64,000 nucleotides of DNA, taken from assembly GCF_014642175.1 (NCBI RefSeq), contig NZ_BMIL01000007.1, positions 186,001 through 250,000 of the forward strand, read 5' to 3'. Of the stretch, positions 34,685-43,976 are shown piece by piece (within the stretch, counting starts at the first letter, position 1; the number at the start of each line of letters is the position of its first letter). Under the pieces are notes generated by a model. That model did no database searches, was not told the origin of the DNA, and was given only the letters and a program-made list of their open reading frames with translations. Source of the stretch: Pedobacter quisquiliarum (GTDB lineage: Bacteria > Bacteroidota > Bacteroidia > Sphingobacteriales > Sphingobacteriaceae). A program made the translations under genes and the position numbers.

Positions 34685-35486
34685 GTACCCAGATGTCGGC
34701 CGACTGGTTCTGCTGAAATGCGGAGAACTCTTCTCTTGGCGGCAGATTCAGGTAGGGGTAGGTCACTTTTGAAAGATACAGCCCCTGCGGGTGTGCCGGT
34801 GTGATCAGTGCTGGCGTTTCCCTCGAAATGAGGTAATGTTCAAAGCCATCTACACTTAGCTGCCCTTTTCCCACTTTAAGCAGCTGGCCCATAATAATGC
34901 GGATCATTTTACTCAGAAACCGGTTTGAAGAGATCTGAAAGCGAAGCTTTTCACCCCTTTGATCTGTGAAAAGATCAGCGGACATTACATTACAGATGGT
35001 ATGTTCGTACTTGTCCGGGCTGGTACAAAAGCAGCGGTAATCTTTGTATTTGGGTAAAAGATCCACCGCACGCTTCATCTCCGTGAAATTCAGATCCGGC
35101 AGCAGGTAATAAGAGCTTAGTCCGTGTAAAAAGGGATTCTTGTAGGTATGCAGGAAGTAATCGTAGGACCTTTTCACGGCATCAAAACGCGCGTGGCGCT
35201 GTGCTTCCACAGGAATGATGTCGAACACCGCGATGTTATGCGGCAGCAGTTTGTTGAGCCGGAACAGGAGATCGAAGTCCCATTCCTGCTCAACATCCAT
35301 ATGGAAGAAAAACTGGCTTGCATGTACGTGCGCATCTGTTCGGCCGCAGCCATTGATGGCGATCGGTGTTTTAAGCGCCTGACTGAGGAACTTTTCCAGC
35401 ACGCCTTGTACGTTTGCAACGCCTGGTTGTTTCTGCCAGCCGCCATAGTGTAGGCCGTTATAGCCAATATGAACGAAATACCTCAA
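34677..35486 (-). CDS. truA: tRNA pseudouridine synthase A
   Basis: 269 residues. Catalytic Asp in the motif GCGRTDAHVHASQFFFH near residue 50; also NVQGVLE, SYDYFLHT, FLSKMIRIIMGQLLKVGKG. It makes pseudouridine at positions 38-40 in the anticodon arm of several tRNAs. Starts four bases after the stop of the GH20 gene on the same strand, so may be cotranscribed. Confidence 0.96.
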   Translation of the reverse strand: MRYFVHIGYNGLHYGGWQKQPGVANVQGVLEKFLSQALKTPIAINGCGRTDAHVHASQFFFHMDVEQEWDFDLLFRLNKLLPHNIAVFDIIPVEAQRHARFDAVKRSYDYFLHTYKNPFLHGLSSYYLLPDLNFTEMKRAVDLLPKYKDYRCFCTSPDKYEHTICNVMSADLFTDQRGEKLRFQISSNRFLSKMIRIIMGQLLKVGKGQLSVDGFEHYLISRETPALITPAHPQGLYLSKVTYPYLNLPPREEFSAFQQNQSADIWVPI

Positions 35487-35489
35487 GCG

Positions 35490-37448
35490 CTATCTTTTTC
35501 CTGCACGTTTATTCAACTCATCGATCGGCATGCTGATGATGCGACCAACTTGTTTCTTGCCTTTATAAGTTACCACCTTGAACATGGTTGCATCTTTTGG
35601 CGGCGTAATCTTGCCGGTGTACTTTGGATAAAAACGGTCCGGTTCAGAATTGTCAAAGCTGTAATAGATATCCAGGCCTTGTACTTCGGTAGTCAAATCG
35701 ATCAGCAAAGAACGGTCTGTAGCTCTTGACGCCTTGAAGATGGGGTCGTAAGCGCTAGGAGAATACTTGGTTTCCGCGTAATCCATTCTTTGGAAATGGT
35801 CTTCCACCTTGCTGAAGAAAGTGTTCCAGTTCTTTTTTGAAGAAGGTGACCATACAGATTCTGCAATGGCCATACCTCTCGGCCAGGTCATATACTCTGC
35901 CTGGCGGATGTTGTAAACCTGCTCTGTCCATAGATTTGCCTGTCCGCCTTTAATCAGCTTCGCATCTACACCTTTTGGAATGGGTTCAAACTCGTAGCTG
36001 GTGTTTAACCTTAAGGATGCATAGACCTTCGGCTCGGTGATGGCGTCGCCTTGCATGTAATCGATATAGGCGTACGTTGTCGGGCTCATCACCACTTCGT
36101 GGCCTTTATGGGCAGCCTCAATGCCGTATTTCATGCCTCTCCAGCTCATTACGGTTGTATTTGCTGGCATCGGATTTTCCAGGATTTCATCCCAGCCGAT
36201 GAACTTTTTGCCTTTAGACTCTACGATGGTTTTTACACGGCGTTCAAAGTAGCCTTGTACCTCTTCAATCTTTTTCATGCCTTCACGTTGCATCAAGGCT
36301 TTGATGGCATCGTTCTTTTGCCAGAAGTTAATTGGCGCTTCATCGCCACCCAGGTGGATGTATTCAAATGGGAATAGTGCTGCAACCTGGGTTAGAACGG
36401 TATCCAGGAAGGCATATACTTTCTCGTTTGCAGGGCAAAGCGTATTGTCGACAAGCGCAATCGGCGGGGCACCGCGCGACCAGTCCATGATTTTCTCGCC
36501 AGAACGTACCTGGTATTTTTCGGCACCAGGCGTGCAGGAAAGTTCAGGGTAAGAAGCAATAGCAGCAAGACTATGACCCGGAACATCAATTTCCGGCATA
36601 ATGTCTACGTAACGGTCTTTAGCATACTGAATGATTTCTTTGATGTCATCCTGGGTATAGAAACCGCCGTAGTCTCTTGGTTCAGTTGGGGTTGGTGGCA
36701 CGAAATCGCCGAAGTTACCTTCTTTTTTCACGCGCCATGCGCCAACTTGCGTCAGTTTTGGCAAGCCTTTAATTTCAAGGCGCCAGCCTTCATCATCTGT
36801 AAGGTGGAGGTGAAGCAGGTTGTACTTGTATTTCACCATAGCATCGATGTATTGTTTCACTTCATTCTTGGTGAAGAAGTGACGTGCAACATCGAACATT
36901 AATCCTCTCCAGGCAAGTTTCGGGTAATCTGTAACTTCTACACAGGGGATGGTCCATTTTACGCCTTCAACCTGTTCTTTCGATGCGATCTCTGCAGGGA
37001 AGAGTTGGAGCAGTGATTGTACGCCGTAGAATAAGCCGGCGCCGGTGTTGGCTTTTATGGTTATTAGTTTCGGTGTTACCGATAACTGGTAGCCTTCTTT
37101 ACCCAGGGTAGGATTAGGCTGTGGATTGAGTACAAAGCGGATGGTTTCTGAAGTCGCATCGCTCTGCGTGCTTACGAAACTTCCGGTGGGAATGGATAAA
37201 TGCAGCTGAAGGTAGTCTAGCGCTGGCTTTATGGTAGAGGATTTCTCTGCCTGTATGATGACTTTCTTTGGGAGTACAAAAACGCCGGCGTTTTTCACCA
37301 GCGATACAGGTTCAGGGATAATGGCAATGGGTCTGCTTATGGCCGCGGCACTTTCCGTTTCGACATTGCTGATCAGTTGTGTTTGTTCCTGGCTGTATGC
37401 CTGCCCGGCAACACACAGCAAACACAGTAATTGAAATACTTTCTTCAT
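35490..37448 (-). CDS. GH20 beta-N-acetylhexosaminidase
   Basis: 652 residues from the ATG at 37448 (a TTG precedes it). Signal peptide MKKVFQLLCLLCVAGQAYSQ; N-terminal GH20b domain (about 38-160), catalytic barrel with the Asp-Glu pair in YIHLGGDEAPINFW, upstream LHLHLTDDEGWRLEIKGLP, and a C-terminal domain resembling the chitobiase/FN3-type extension (YYSFDNSEPDRFYP). It releases terminal N-acetylhexosamines by substrate-assisted catalysis in the periplasm or at the surface, as in chitin or glycan use and peptidoglycan turnover. truA follows. Confidence 0.95.
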   Translation of the reverse strand: MKKVFQLLCLLCVAGQAYSQEQTQLISNVETESAAAISRPIAIIPEPVSLVKNAGVFVLPKKVIIQAEKSSTIKPALDYLQLHLSIPTGSFVSTQSDATSETIRFVLNPQPNPTLGKEGYQLSVTPKLITIKANTGAGLFYGVQSLLQLFPAEIASKEQVEGVKWTIPCVEVTDYPKLAWRGLMFDVARHFFTKNEVKQYIDAMVKYKYNLLHLHLTDDEGWRLEIKGLPKLTQVGAWRVKKEGNFGDFVPPTPTEPRDYGGFYTQDDIKEIIQYAKDRYVDIMPEIDVPGHSLAAIASYPELSCTPGAEKYQVRSGEKIMDWSRGAPPIALVDNTLCPANEKVYAFLDTVLTQVAALFPFEYIHLGGDEAPINFWQKNDAIKALMQREGMKKIEEVQGYFERRVKTIVESKGKKFIGWDEILENPMPANTTVMSWRGMKYGIEAAHKGHEVVMSPTTYAYIDYMQGDAITEPKVYASLRLNTSYEFEPIPKGVDAKLIKGGQANLWTEQVYNIRQAEYMTWPRGMAIAESVWSPSSKKNWNTFFSKVEDHFQRMDYAETKYSPSAYDPIFKASRATDRSLLIDLTTEVQGLDIYYSFDNSEPDRFYPKYTGKITPPKDATMFKVVTYKGKKQVGRIISMPIDELNKRAGKR

Positions 37449-37659
37449 CAAGGTTCTTTATATGTGATTTGTTGCAATTTAAAGAATTTATGAGGAAGTC
37501 GGCTAAAAAATGGCTTTGCCGCTATTATGTTACCCTGAAAATCTGGTGTTTCTGCTTTGGGTATAGACGATTAATTGGTCGGTTGCAGGTTGTTCATGAT
37601 GTAGCGTGGAGTCTTGTTATTTTTATAGCTTTTCGAGTAGGATTTTTAGTTTAGTCTAT

Positions 37660-39078
37660 TCATTTAAGGACATCCAGTACCCGGAAGAGTTTACTGGAGA
37701 CTTTCGATCCGGAGTAGTTATTGATGTTGATGACGATGATGTATTTTTTACCGTTCGCTGCGGTGTAATAGCCTGCGTAGGCCTGCACATCACTGATGGA
37801 TCCGCTTTTCAGCTGCATGCCGTTGTTAATTGGGAGCGACTTCAGGAAGGCTGGGTACCAGGTTTCTTTTTGCGCCTGAAACAGGATATTTGCCATTGCT
37901 GCTGCAGTGACGCGCGTGCCTGGCGACAGTCCGCTGCCATCAACAATGTTTAATGCATTTTTATCTATGCCTTTGGCGGCCCAATAGCTCAATTCTTCTT
38001 GAACGCCGTTTCTGGTGGTGGTTTCTTTACCAGCTTTCCAGGCCAAGGTACGTATGAGGTGCTCTCCATAGAGGTTTATGCTTTTCTTGTTGAACCAGTA
38101 GATGATATCGGCGAGGGCAGGGGAGCTTACGCTGCTGAGTTTTGCGGTGATGGCTGGCTTGATCTTTTTTTCTGCACTGAGGCGCCTTGTGGTTGTTGGT
38201 GCTTCTGTGCTGGTGATGCCGATGCGTTTTAGGGTGTCTTGTAGTCTGTATGCAGCATCGAATGCTGGATCTGGCAGTGCAGCGGAGATGCCTTTTTTGT
38301 TGATGCCAACGCCCCATGTTCCGCGTAGGTAGGCAATGTCAGCGAGTGGTGGCAGGAAGGCGTAGGCATGATCACCCGAACCTGCGGCGCCAGTCCGGAG
38401 TTCGTTGATGACGTTCAGGTATGGCATTTCTGGTACGGTACGTAACATGTTTACCGGGCTGCCGGTGCTGCTACCAGGTCTTAGCTGGATATCGAACTGG
38501 TTTTCCCGCCAGGATAATGAAGAAGGATAAGCGCCGTAGTAGTTCCCGATATCCTGCCATATCCAACCTTCTGGCAGGGTACTGCTGCCCCAGAGTGCAT
38601 CATCACCAATTACTTTCCCTTTGATGGATTTGATTCCCGCATTGCGGATGGCTTGCACCCAGGTGTTCAGGATCTGGTTTTCCTTGGTATTTGCATATCT
38701 CCAGGATCCCAGCGTGGGGTCTCCACCACCAATGATAATCAGATCGCCATTCAATACACCATCCGCATCAAGCTTTCCGCTGTAAGCAAGGGTGGTTTGA
38801 TAGGTAAAATCTTCACCTAACAAACTGAAAGCGGTGGCCGCGGTTATGACTTTGAGGGTGGAAGCAGTCGCCACGCCCAGGTTTTCATTGCGTCCAAAGA
38901 TTTGTTTTCCAGTCGCTGCATCGAGCACTACCAACGTTGTTGTTGCATATTTTGCCTGAGGATCTGCTGCAAGCCGGTTGAATGCTTGTTCAAGTTGCGT
39001 GGACACTTGCGCATTTGCTGTAAAACAAATTAGAAGGAGACAATAGCAAAGCAGCTGTTTGATGGTGTTCTTGTGCAT
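37660..39078 (-). CDS. dacB: D-alanyl-D-alanine carboxypeptidase/endopeptidase (PBP4)
   Basis: 472 residues from the ATG at 39078 (MHKNTIKQLLCYCLLL); an in-frame extension to 39138 would spoil the signal peptide. Signal cleavage after FTANAQ. Active-site SXXK in ASTLKVITAATAFSLLG, SXN-type motif in IVDGSGLSPGTRV and KTG-type in LKSGSISDVQAYAG; domain I insert between them as in E. coli DacB. It cleaves D-Ala-D-Ala ends and crosslinks of peptidoglycan in the periplasm. Monocistronic. Confidence 0.95.
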   Translation of the reverse strand: MHKNTIKQLLCYCLLLICFTANAQVSTQLEQAFNRLAADPQAKYATTTLVVLDAATGKQIFGRNENLGVATASTLKVITAATAFSLLGEDFTYQTTLAYSGKLDADGVLNGDLIIIGGGDPTLGSWRYANTKENQILNTWVQAIRNAGIKSIKGKVIGDDALWGSSTLPEGWIWQDIGNYYGAYPSSLSWRENQFDIQLRPGSSTGSPVNMLRTVPEMPYLNVINELRTGAAGSGDHAYAFLPPLADIAYLRGTWGVGINKKGISAALPDPAFDAAYRLQDTLKRIGITSTEAPTTTRRLSAEKKIKPAITAKLSSVSSPALADIIYWFNKKSINLYGEHLIRTLAWKAGKETTTRNGVQEELSYWAAKGIDKNALNIVDGSGLSPGTRVTAAAMANILFQAQKETWYPAFLKSLPINNGMQLKSGSISDVQAYAGYYTAANGKKYIIVININNYSGSKVSSKLFRVLDVLK

Positions 39079-39155
39079 GGTGAAAGTAATGGGCATAAAA
39101 AAATGTGATGATGAAACTGCAGGCAATTTCATCATCACATCTAAAGGTATCTGAA

Positions 39156-40148
39156 TTATATTAACTCTTTTTGTAGAAGTAGTTCTGCAATCTGCACTGC
39201 GTTTGTTGCAGCACCTTTGCGCAGGTTATCGGCAACGATCCACATGTTCAGGGTGTTTGCTTGCGACTCATCTCTTCTGATGCGGCCAACAAAAACATCA
39301 TCTTTTTCATGTGCATCTTTTGGCATTGGGTATTTCAGGTTAGCGATATCATCTACAACCGTTATGCCTTTAGCATGCTCCAGAATGGAACGCACTTCAG
39401 CAACGTCAAAATCCTGTTCAAACTCGATGTTTACTGACTCAGAGTGCCCACCCATTACTGGAATGCGGACGGTCGTTGCAGTGATGCCGATGTGCTCATC
39501 ATCCAGGATCTTTTTGGTTTCCAGGATCATTTTCATTTCCTCTTTGGTGTAACCGTTATCCTGGAAAACATCTATTTGAGGAATTACGTTAAGGTCGATC
39601 GGGTAGGCGTAAGCCATTGGTCCGTCGGTGATGCCTTGACGTTCATTCATCATCTGCGTTACTGCTTTTACGCCTGTACCCGTTACCGATTGGTAGGTAG
39701 ATACCACTACACGCTTGATCTTGTACTTTGCATGCAGGGGTTTCAATGCTACGACCATCTGGATGGTTGAACAGTTTGGGTTTGCAATAATGGTATCATC
39801 GATGTTTAGCACATGTGCGTTTACTTCCGGCACAATCAGTTTTTTCGTAGGATCCATTCTCCATGCGGAGGAATTGTCGATTACGATTGTTCCTGCTTCT
39901 GCGAAACGTGGAGCATGTTCAAGTGAAGTATCGCCACCGGCAGAGAAAAGTGCAATAGCTGGTTTCATCGCAATTGCAGTATCAATGTTTACGACAGCGT
40001 ACTTCTTACCCTTGTAGCTGATTTCCTTACCAACGCTCTTTTCAGATGCTACAGGAATTAACTCGGTTAACGGGAAGTTACGCTCTTCTAATACTTTCAA
40101 CATTACAGTGCCCACTAAACCAGTGGCACCTACAACTGCGACTTTCAT
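39156..40148 (-). CDS. asd: Aspartate-semialdehyde dehydrogenase
   Basis: 330 residues. NADP-binding GATGLVGTVMLKVL at the N-terminus, catalytic Cys in IANPNCSTIQMVVAL, catalytic His in PVMGGHSESV. It reduces aspartyl phosphate to the semialdehyde on the route to lysine, threonine, methionine and diaminopimelate. Lies 77 bases downstream of the 3-keto-sugar operon on the same strand, but has no functional link to it. Confidence 0.97.
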   Translation of the reverse strand: MKVAVVGATGLVGTVMLKVLEERNFPLTELIPVASEKSVGKEISYKGKKYAVVNIDTAIAMKPAIALFSAGGDTSLEHAPRFAEAGTIVIDNSSAWRMDPTKKLIVPEVNAHVLNIDDTIIANPNCSTIQMVVALKPLHAKYKIKRVVVSTYQSVTGTGVKAVTQMMNERQGITDGPMAYAYPIDLNVIPQIDVFQDNGYTKEEMKMILETKKILDDEHIGITATTVRIPVMGGHSESVNIEFEQDFDVAEVRSILEHAKGITVVDDIANLKYPMPKDAHEKDDVFVGRIRRDESQANTLNMWIVADNLRKGAATNAVQIAELLLQKELI

Positions 40149-40225
40149 CTATATCTTTCTATTTTGTTTAACGCCACGGAATTGCGGCGTACTTTTCAAC
40201 AAATATGCTTAAACTTTACAATAGT

Positions 40226-41095
40226 TTAAAGCAATTCAGTTTTAATGTACTCCTGGCTTTGTTTTATGCTCGCATATGGCTCCATATCAAAGTTTTCCTG
40301 CTCCATAATTGCATGTTTTAGACCTGCTTTTTTGGCGTTCTTGAATATGGTTTTAAAATCAATGCCGCCGCTACCAACTTCGATGTTCTTCTCGTTGTTT
40401 GCCTTGTCCATATCCTTTACGTGCCACATGGTAAAGCGACCCGGGTATGCATTAAATAACTGCACAGGATCTTTACCTGATCTTAGTATCCAGTAGATGT
40501 CCATTTCGAAATCCACTAGCTTGGGATCCGTTTCCTTAAGCATGATTTCCAGACCAGTTGTATCGCCCCATGGCTTCAACTCGAAATCATGATTGTGGTA
40601 GGCAATCTTTAGTCCTGATGCATTACATAAAGCACCTGCCGTGTTTAGTTTTGCAGCAACTTTCTTGTAGTCATCTGCATTCTGGCGAAGGTTATCGCCC
40701 AGGTAAGGAACGGTTACATACTCACTGCCGATTGCACTTGCCGCTGCGATGAATGCCTTTAGTTCTTCTTCATTACCATCCTGGATATACCTGTCGATAC
40801 CATAGTGACCGCTTGGTGCAGTAAGGCCATTTTCAATAAGCAGGTTCTTGAATGATTTAGGGTCTAAGCCCCAGAAGCCGTCTTTGGCAGAATACCCGTA
40901 GGTTTCTACTTCTTTATATCCGGCTGCGGCAACTTTGGCGATTACGCCTCTGGGATCCTTTGGAAGGAAGTCGCGAAGCGAGTATAGTTGTAATCCTACA
41001 GCTTTGGATGATTTTACACAGGCAAAGGAAGGAAGCACTAAGCCGGCTGCTGCTGCAATACCGGCTTGTTTGATGAATGTTCTTCTGCAGTTCAT
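40226..41095 (-). CDS. Tat-exported sugar phosphate isomerase/epimerase-like TIM barrel
   Basis: 289 residues. Twin-arginine signal (CRRTFIKQAGIAAAAGLVLP) with a following Cys (SFAC) that may be lipidated. Then an AP endonuclease 2/xylose isomerase-like TIM barrel: VGLQLYSLRDFLPKDP, HNHDFE metal-site motif, DFEMDIYW, MWHVKDMDK and AIMEQEN, keeping typical metal-binding Glu/Asp/His. Last gene of the ten-gene operon. Homologues of this type occur in 3-keto-glycoside clusters, where TIM barrels perform C-glycoside or keto-sugar cleavage or isomerisation; the exact reaction is unknown. Confidence 0.88.
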   Translation of the reverse strand: MNCRRTFIKQAGIAAAAGLVLPSFACVKSSKAVGLQLYSLRDFLPKDPRGVIAKVAAAGYKEVETYGYSAKDGFWGLDPKSFKNLLIENGLTAPSGHYGIDRYIQDGNEEELKAFIAAASAIGSEYVTVPYLGDNLRQNADDYKKVAAKLNTAGALCNASGLKIAYHNHDFELKPWGDTTGLEIMLKETDPKLVDFEMDIYWILRSGKDPVQLFNAYPGRFTMWHVKDMDKANNEKNIEVGSGGIDFKTIFKNAKKAGLKHAIMEQENFDMEPYASIKQSQEYIKTELL

Positions 41096-41102
41096 AATAA
41101 TT

Positions 41103-41984
41103 TTATTGGTCGCATATGGTGATGGCTGCTTTTAGCGAGCCAAGTTTATCCTTTGCGCGTGGAATAAACTCTTGTGCAAGAAATCCCTTGAATCCGGTGG
41201 CCAGAATGGCTTTCACGATTGCCGGATAATAGAGTTCCTGTGTTTCGTCGATTTCAGCTCTGCCGGGAACTCCTGCAGTGTGGTAATGGCCGATGTACTG
41301 GTGGTAATCTTTAATGTTTTGAATCACATCACCTTCATCAATTTGCATGTGGTAGATGTCATATAGCAACTTGAAATTTTCTGATCCAAGTCGTTTACAT
41401 AATTCTGCACCCCAGGAAGTTCTGTCGCACTGATAGTCCTTGTGGTCTTTTTTACTATTTAACAGTTCCATCACAAGTACCACGTTGTGCTTTTCAGCAA
41501 TGCCAATGATTTGTTTAAGACCTGCTACGCAGTTGTTCCATCCCGTTTCATCATCCTTACCACGTTTATTACCACTGAAACAGATCAGGTTTTTGTAACC
41601 GGCTTTTGAGACCAGGGGAATCATCTCCGTGTAGTTCTTGATCAATGTTTCATGGAACTTAGGATCATTCCAACCATCAACCAGGTTGATTTCAGCACCA
41701 TTACACATGGAGGACGTAAGACCATGCTTTTTGAGTACTGGCCAATCTTTTGGTCCCACCAGGTCTATGCCGGTGATGCCCATCTTTTTAGACTCAATAC
41801 AAAGGGTTTCCAGATCGATGCTGTCGAAGCACCACCTGCAAACGGCATGATTTACATTGCCTTTTAGTGCCAAATTCTTGTCGGATTTAAAGGTGAAACT
41901 TTGAAGCGTCATGGGCGTACCCAGGGCAACCCCGGCAATGGCCAGACGCTTCAAGGTGTCTCTTCTACTATTTTTTTCTTCCAT
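41103..41984 (-). CDS. Tat-exported hydroxypyruvate isomerase-like TIM barrel
   Basis: 293 residues. Signal with RRDTLKRLAIAGVALG (twin arginine). The barrel resembles hydroxypyruvate isomerase (Hyi): NHAVCRWCF, MGITGIDLVGP, VMELLNSKKDH, LYDIYHMQIDEGDV, GHYHTAGVPGR; metal-site Glu, Asp and His are in place. Exported form makes the classical cytoplasmic role unlikely. Gap of seven bases to the next gene, in the same operon. Confidence 0.87.
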   Translation of the reverse strand: MEEKNSRRDTLKRLAIAGVALGTPMTLQSFTFKSDKNLALKGNVNHAVCRWCFDSIDLETLCIESKKMGITGIDLVGPKDWPVLKKHGLTSSMCNGAEINLVDGWNDPKFHETLIKNYTEMIPLVSKAGYKNLICFSGNKRGKDDETGWNNCVAGLKQIIGIAEKHNVVLVMELLNSKKDHKDYQCDRTSWGAELCKRLGSENFKLLYDIYHMQIDEGDVIQNIKDYHQYIGHYHTAGVPGRAEIDETQELYYPAIVKAILATGFKGFLAQEFIPRAKDKLGSLKAAITICDQ

Positions 41985-41992
41985 TTTGAATG

Positions 41993-43228
41993 TTAAATGC
42001 TCTCCACTTTAACCTTTTCCTTGTCGTTGAAGAACAATGCGAAAAGAATGAAGACTACTGCGGCAATGCCTGCTGGAATGATCCAGATCATTTGCCAATC
42101 GAAGCTGCCATCCGCTTGTTTGTATGTATCGGTTATCATACCGGCAACCTCAAAACCAATCAGCATACCTATACCATAAGTTGCAAGTGTGATCAGTCCC
42201 TGAGCAGCGCTTTTAAACTGTGCACCTGCCTTTGAGTTGGTATAAATCTGTCCGGATACAAAGAAGAAGTCATAACAGATACCGTGTAGTGCAATACCAA
42301 TAATGAGCATGAAACTTAGATCTCCTGCATTTCCATACGCGAAAAGCGCATAACGCACTGCCCATGCCAGCATACCCACTAAGATCGTTTTCTTAAATCC
42401 GAAGCGGGTAAAGAAAACCGGTAGCAGGAGTAGGAATAATACTTCGGACATCTGACCAATGGTCATTTTCCCGGTTGGATTATCAAGCCCAATGTTGGAT
42501 AGGAAAGGGTTTGCATTCTGGTAGTAGAAAGCCAATGGAATACAGATCAGGATAGAGGAGATGAAGAAGATTGCGAAGTTTCTGTCCTTCAAAAGCTTCA
42601 AGGCGTCTAATCCCATAATCTGAGACACGCTCACTTTTTCACCTGTAGATACCTTTGGAGGGGTAGCTGGAAGGGTGAAACTGAATAAGCCAAGTACAAG
42701 TGATCCAATACCAGCCATCAGGAAGGTATACTTCAAGAAGCCTGCAGAGATGCCTTCCGGAGAATCCCAATGGTAAACGAAGCTGATTAACAAGCCTGCA
42801 ACGATCCAACCGATGGTTCCCCAAACACGAATTGTAGAAAACTCCTTTTCAGGATCTTTCATTTGATTGAATGATACGGAGTTGACTAATGCCAGGGTTG
42901 GCATGAAGAGAATCATGTACGAGAGCACATATGGATAAAATGATGAAATATCCGGTGCCTGGTACATTTGGTACATTAACACTGCGCCCACAAGGTGTAG
43001 AACCCCTAATATTCTTTCCGCATTAAAAAACCGGTCAGCAATTAGCCCGATGATAAATGGGGCAATGATTGCTCCCCAGGATTGGGTTGAAAATACTGCG
43101 GCGCTTTGTGAGCCTGTTGCCTGCAGGTTATTTCCTATAAAAGTGCCCAGTGTAACAAACCATGAGCCCCAGATGAAAAATTCCAGGAACATCATGCTTG
43201 ATAGTTTAATACGGTTCGTTAAGTTCAT
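41993..43228 (-). CDS. MFS nucleoside/sugar:proton symporter (NupG-like)
   Basis: 411 residues with about twelve membrane helices. The start NRIKLSSMMFLEFFIWGSWFVTLGTF and IRVWGTIGWIVAGLL are typical of the nucleoside:H+ symporter subfamily of MFS. In keto-sugar operons these proteins are thought to import the products of periplasmic oxidation; substrate not shown by the sequence. Sits between DUF1080 and Hyi-like genes with gaps of 14 and 8 bases. Confidence 0.9.
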   Translation of the reverse strand: MNLTNRIKLSSMMFLEFFIWGSWFVTLGTFIGNNLQATGSQSAAVFSTQSWGAIIAPFIIGLIADRFFNAERILGVLHLVGAVLMYQMYQAPDISSFYPYVLSYMILFMPTLALVNSVSFNQMKDPEKEFSTIRVWGTIGWIVAGLLISFVYHWDSPEGISAGFLKYTFLMAGIGSLVLGLFSFTLPATPPKVSTGEKVSVSQIMGLDALKLLKDRNFAIFFISSILICIPLAFYYQNANPFLSNIGLDNPTGKMTIGQMSEVLFLLLLPVFFTRFGFKKTILVGMLAWAVRYALFAYGNAGDLSFMLIIGIALHGICYDFFFVSGQIYTNSKAGAQFKSAAQGLITLATYGIGMLIGFEVAGMITDTYKQADGSFDWQMIWIIPAGIAAVVFILFALFFNDKEKVKVESI

Positions 43229-43242
43229 TTTGTATTCGGAGA

Positions 43243-43911
43243 TTAATTAGATTTAAGTTCTTTAATAGAGATGTTTCTGTACCATACCTCATCACCATGG
43301 TCCTGTAAAGCTATTCTGCCTTTCTTGTAAGCTGCAAAGCCTTCCCATCCTTTAAATTTACTTCCAGCTACAAGTGCTTTAAAATTATCATCCCATAGGG
43401 TTGTTGAAACAACTTTAACACCGTTCAAGGTGAACTCAAGCTTTCCGTTTTTGCTCACAACTTTAACTTTATTCCATTCACCAACAGGTTTCACAGGCTC
43501 TGAGCTGCTTTTTACTAGGTCGTACAAGTCGCCAGCGCGGTGTTTAGTAATTTTACCATCAGGGTGTCCTTCATTGTCAAGCACCTGCATTTCAAGACCT
43601 GTAGCATAAGTCTGCTTGTATTTTGGATCTTCATGAACATAAAGCATTACGCCACTATTTCCTTTAGGTGCGATTTTCCACTCCAGGTTCATTTCGAAAT
43701 TCTCGTATTCTTTGTCCGTTACTAAGTCTACACCGTGACCTTCACGAAGTTTTGGATCCAGGTGGATTACACCTTTTTCCATTGTCCATCCGTGGGCAGC
43801 ATTTTCAGCACCATATGGATGCCATCCAGCTATTTTCTTGGTTTCTTGTGCATTTGCATCCATGTTGAATAATGCGGTAAGCACCAACGCAGAAAAGATA
43901 TATTTTTTCAT
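43243..43911 (-). CDS. DUF1080 protein (3-keto-disaccharide hydrolase type)
   Basis: 222 residues. Signal peptide ending NMDANAQ. Lectin/glucanase-like jelly-roll fold of DUF1080: GWTMEKGVIHLDP, EYENFEMNLEWKIAPKGNSGVMLY, TGLEMQVLDNEGHPDG, AGDLYDLV, WNKVKVVSKNGK, GRIALQDHGDEVWYRNISIKEL. Members of this family cleave 3-keto-glycosides by an elimination/hydration route; that matches the oxidoreductases in the same operon. The linked substrate is unknown. An intergenic hairpin lies upstream (43929-43955). Confidence 0.92.
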   Translation of the reverse strand: MKKYIFSALVLTALFNMDANAQETKKIAGWHPYGAENAAHGWTMEKGVIHLDPKLREGHGVDLVTDKEYENFEMNLEWKIAPKGNSGVMLYVHEDPKYKQTYATGLEMQVLDNEGHPDGKITKHRAGDLYDLVKSSSEPVKPVGEWNKVKVVSKNGKLEFTLNGVKVVSTTLWDDNFKALVAGSKFKGWEGFAAYKKGRIALQDHGDEVWYRNISIKELKSN

Positions 43912-43928
43912 GTTTTTAGATTTAAGTA

Positions 43929-43955
43929 AGCGCCCAACTGGTTTAGTTGGGCGCT
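43929..43955 (-). promoter_or_regulatory. Intra-operon hairpin between the Gfo/Idh/MocA and DUF1080 genes
   Basis: Perfect 11-bp stem AGCGCCCAACT/AGTTGGGCGCT with a GGTTT loop in the 65-base gap, the largest gap of the operon. No T-run on either strand, so it is more likely an mRNA processing or stability element than a terminator. Confidence 0.6.
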
Positions 43956-43976
43956 GTAAGAAAGATTAAAGATTTA

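Noticed and set aside
40149-40225. Terminator between the keto-sugar operon and asd
   Set aside because: AT-rich stem TTAAACT/AGTTTAA and a short ACGCC/GGCGT stem exist but neither is followed by a T-run on the minus strand.
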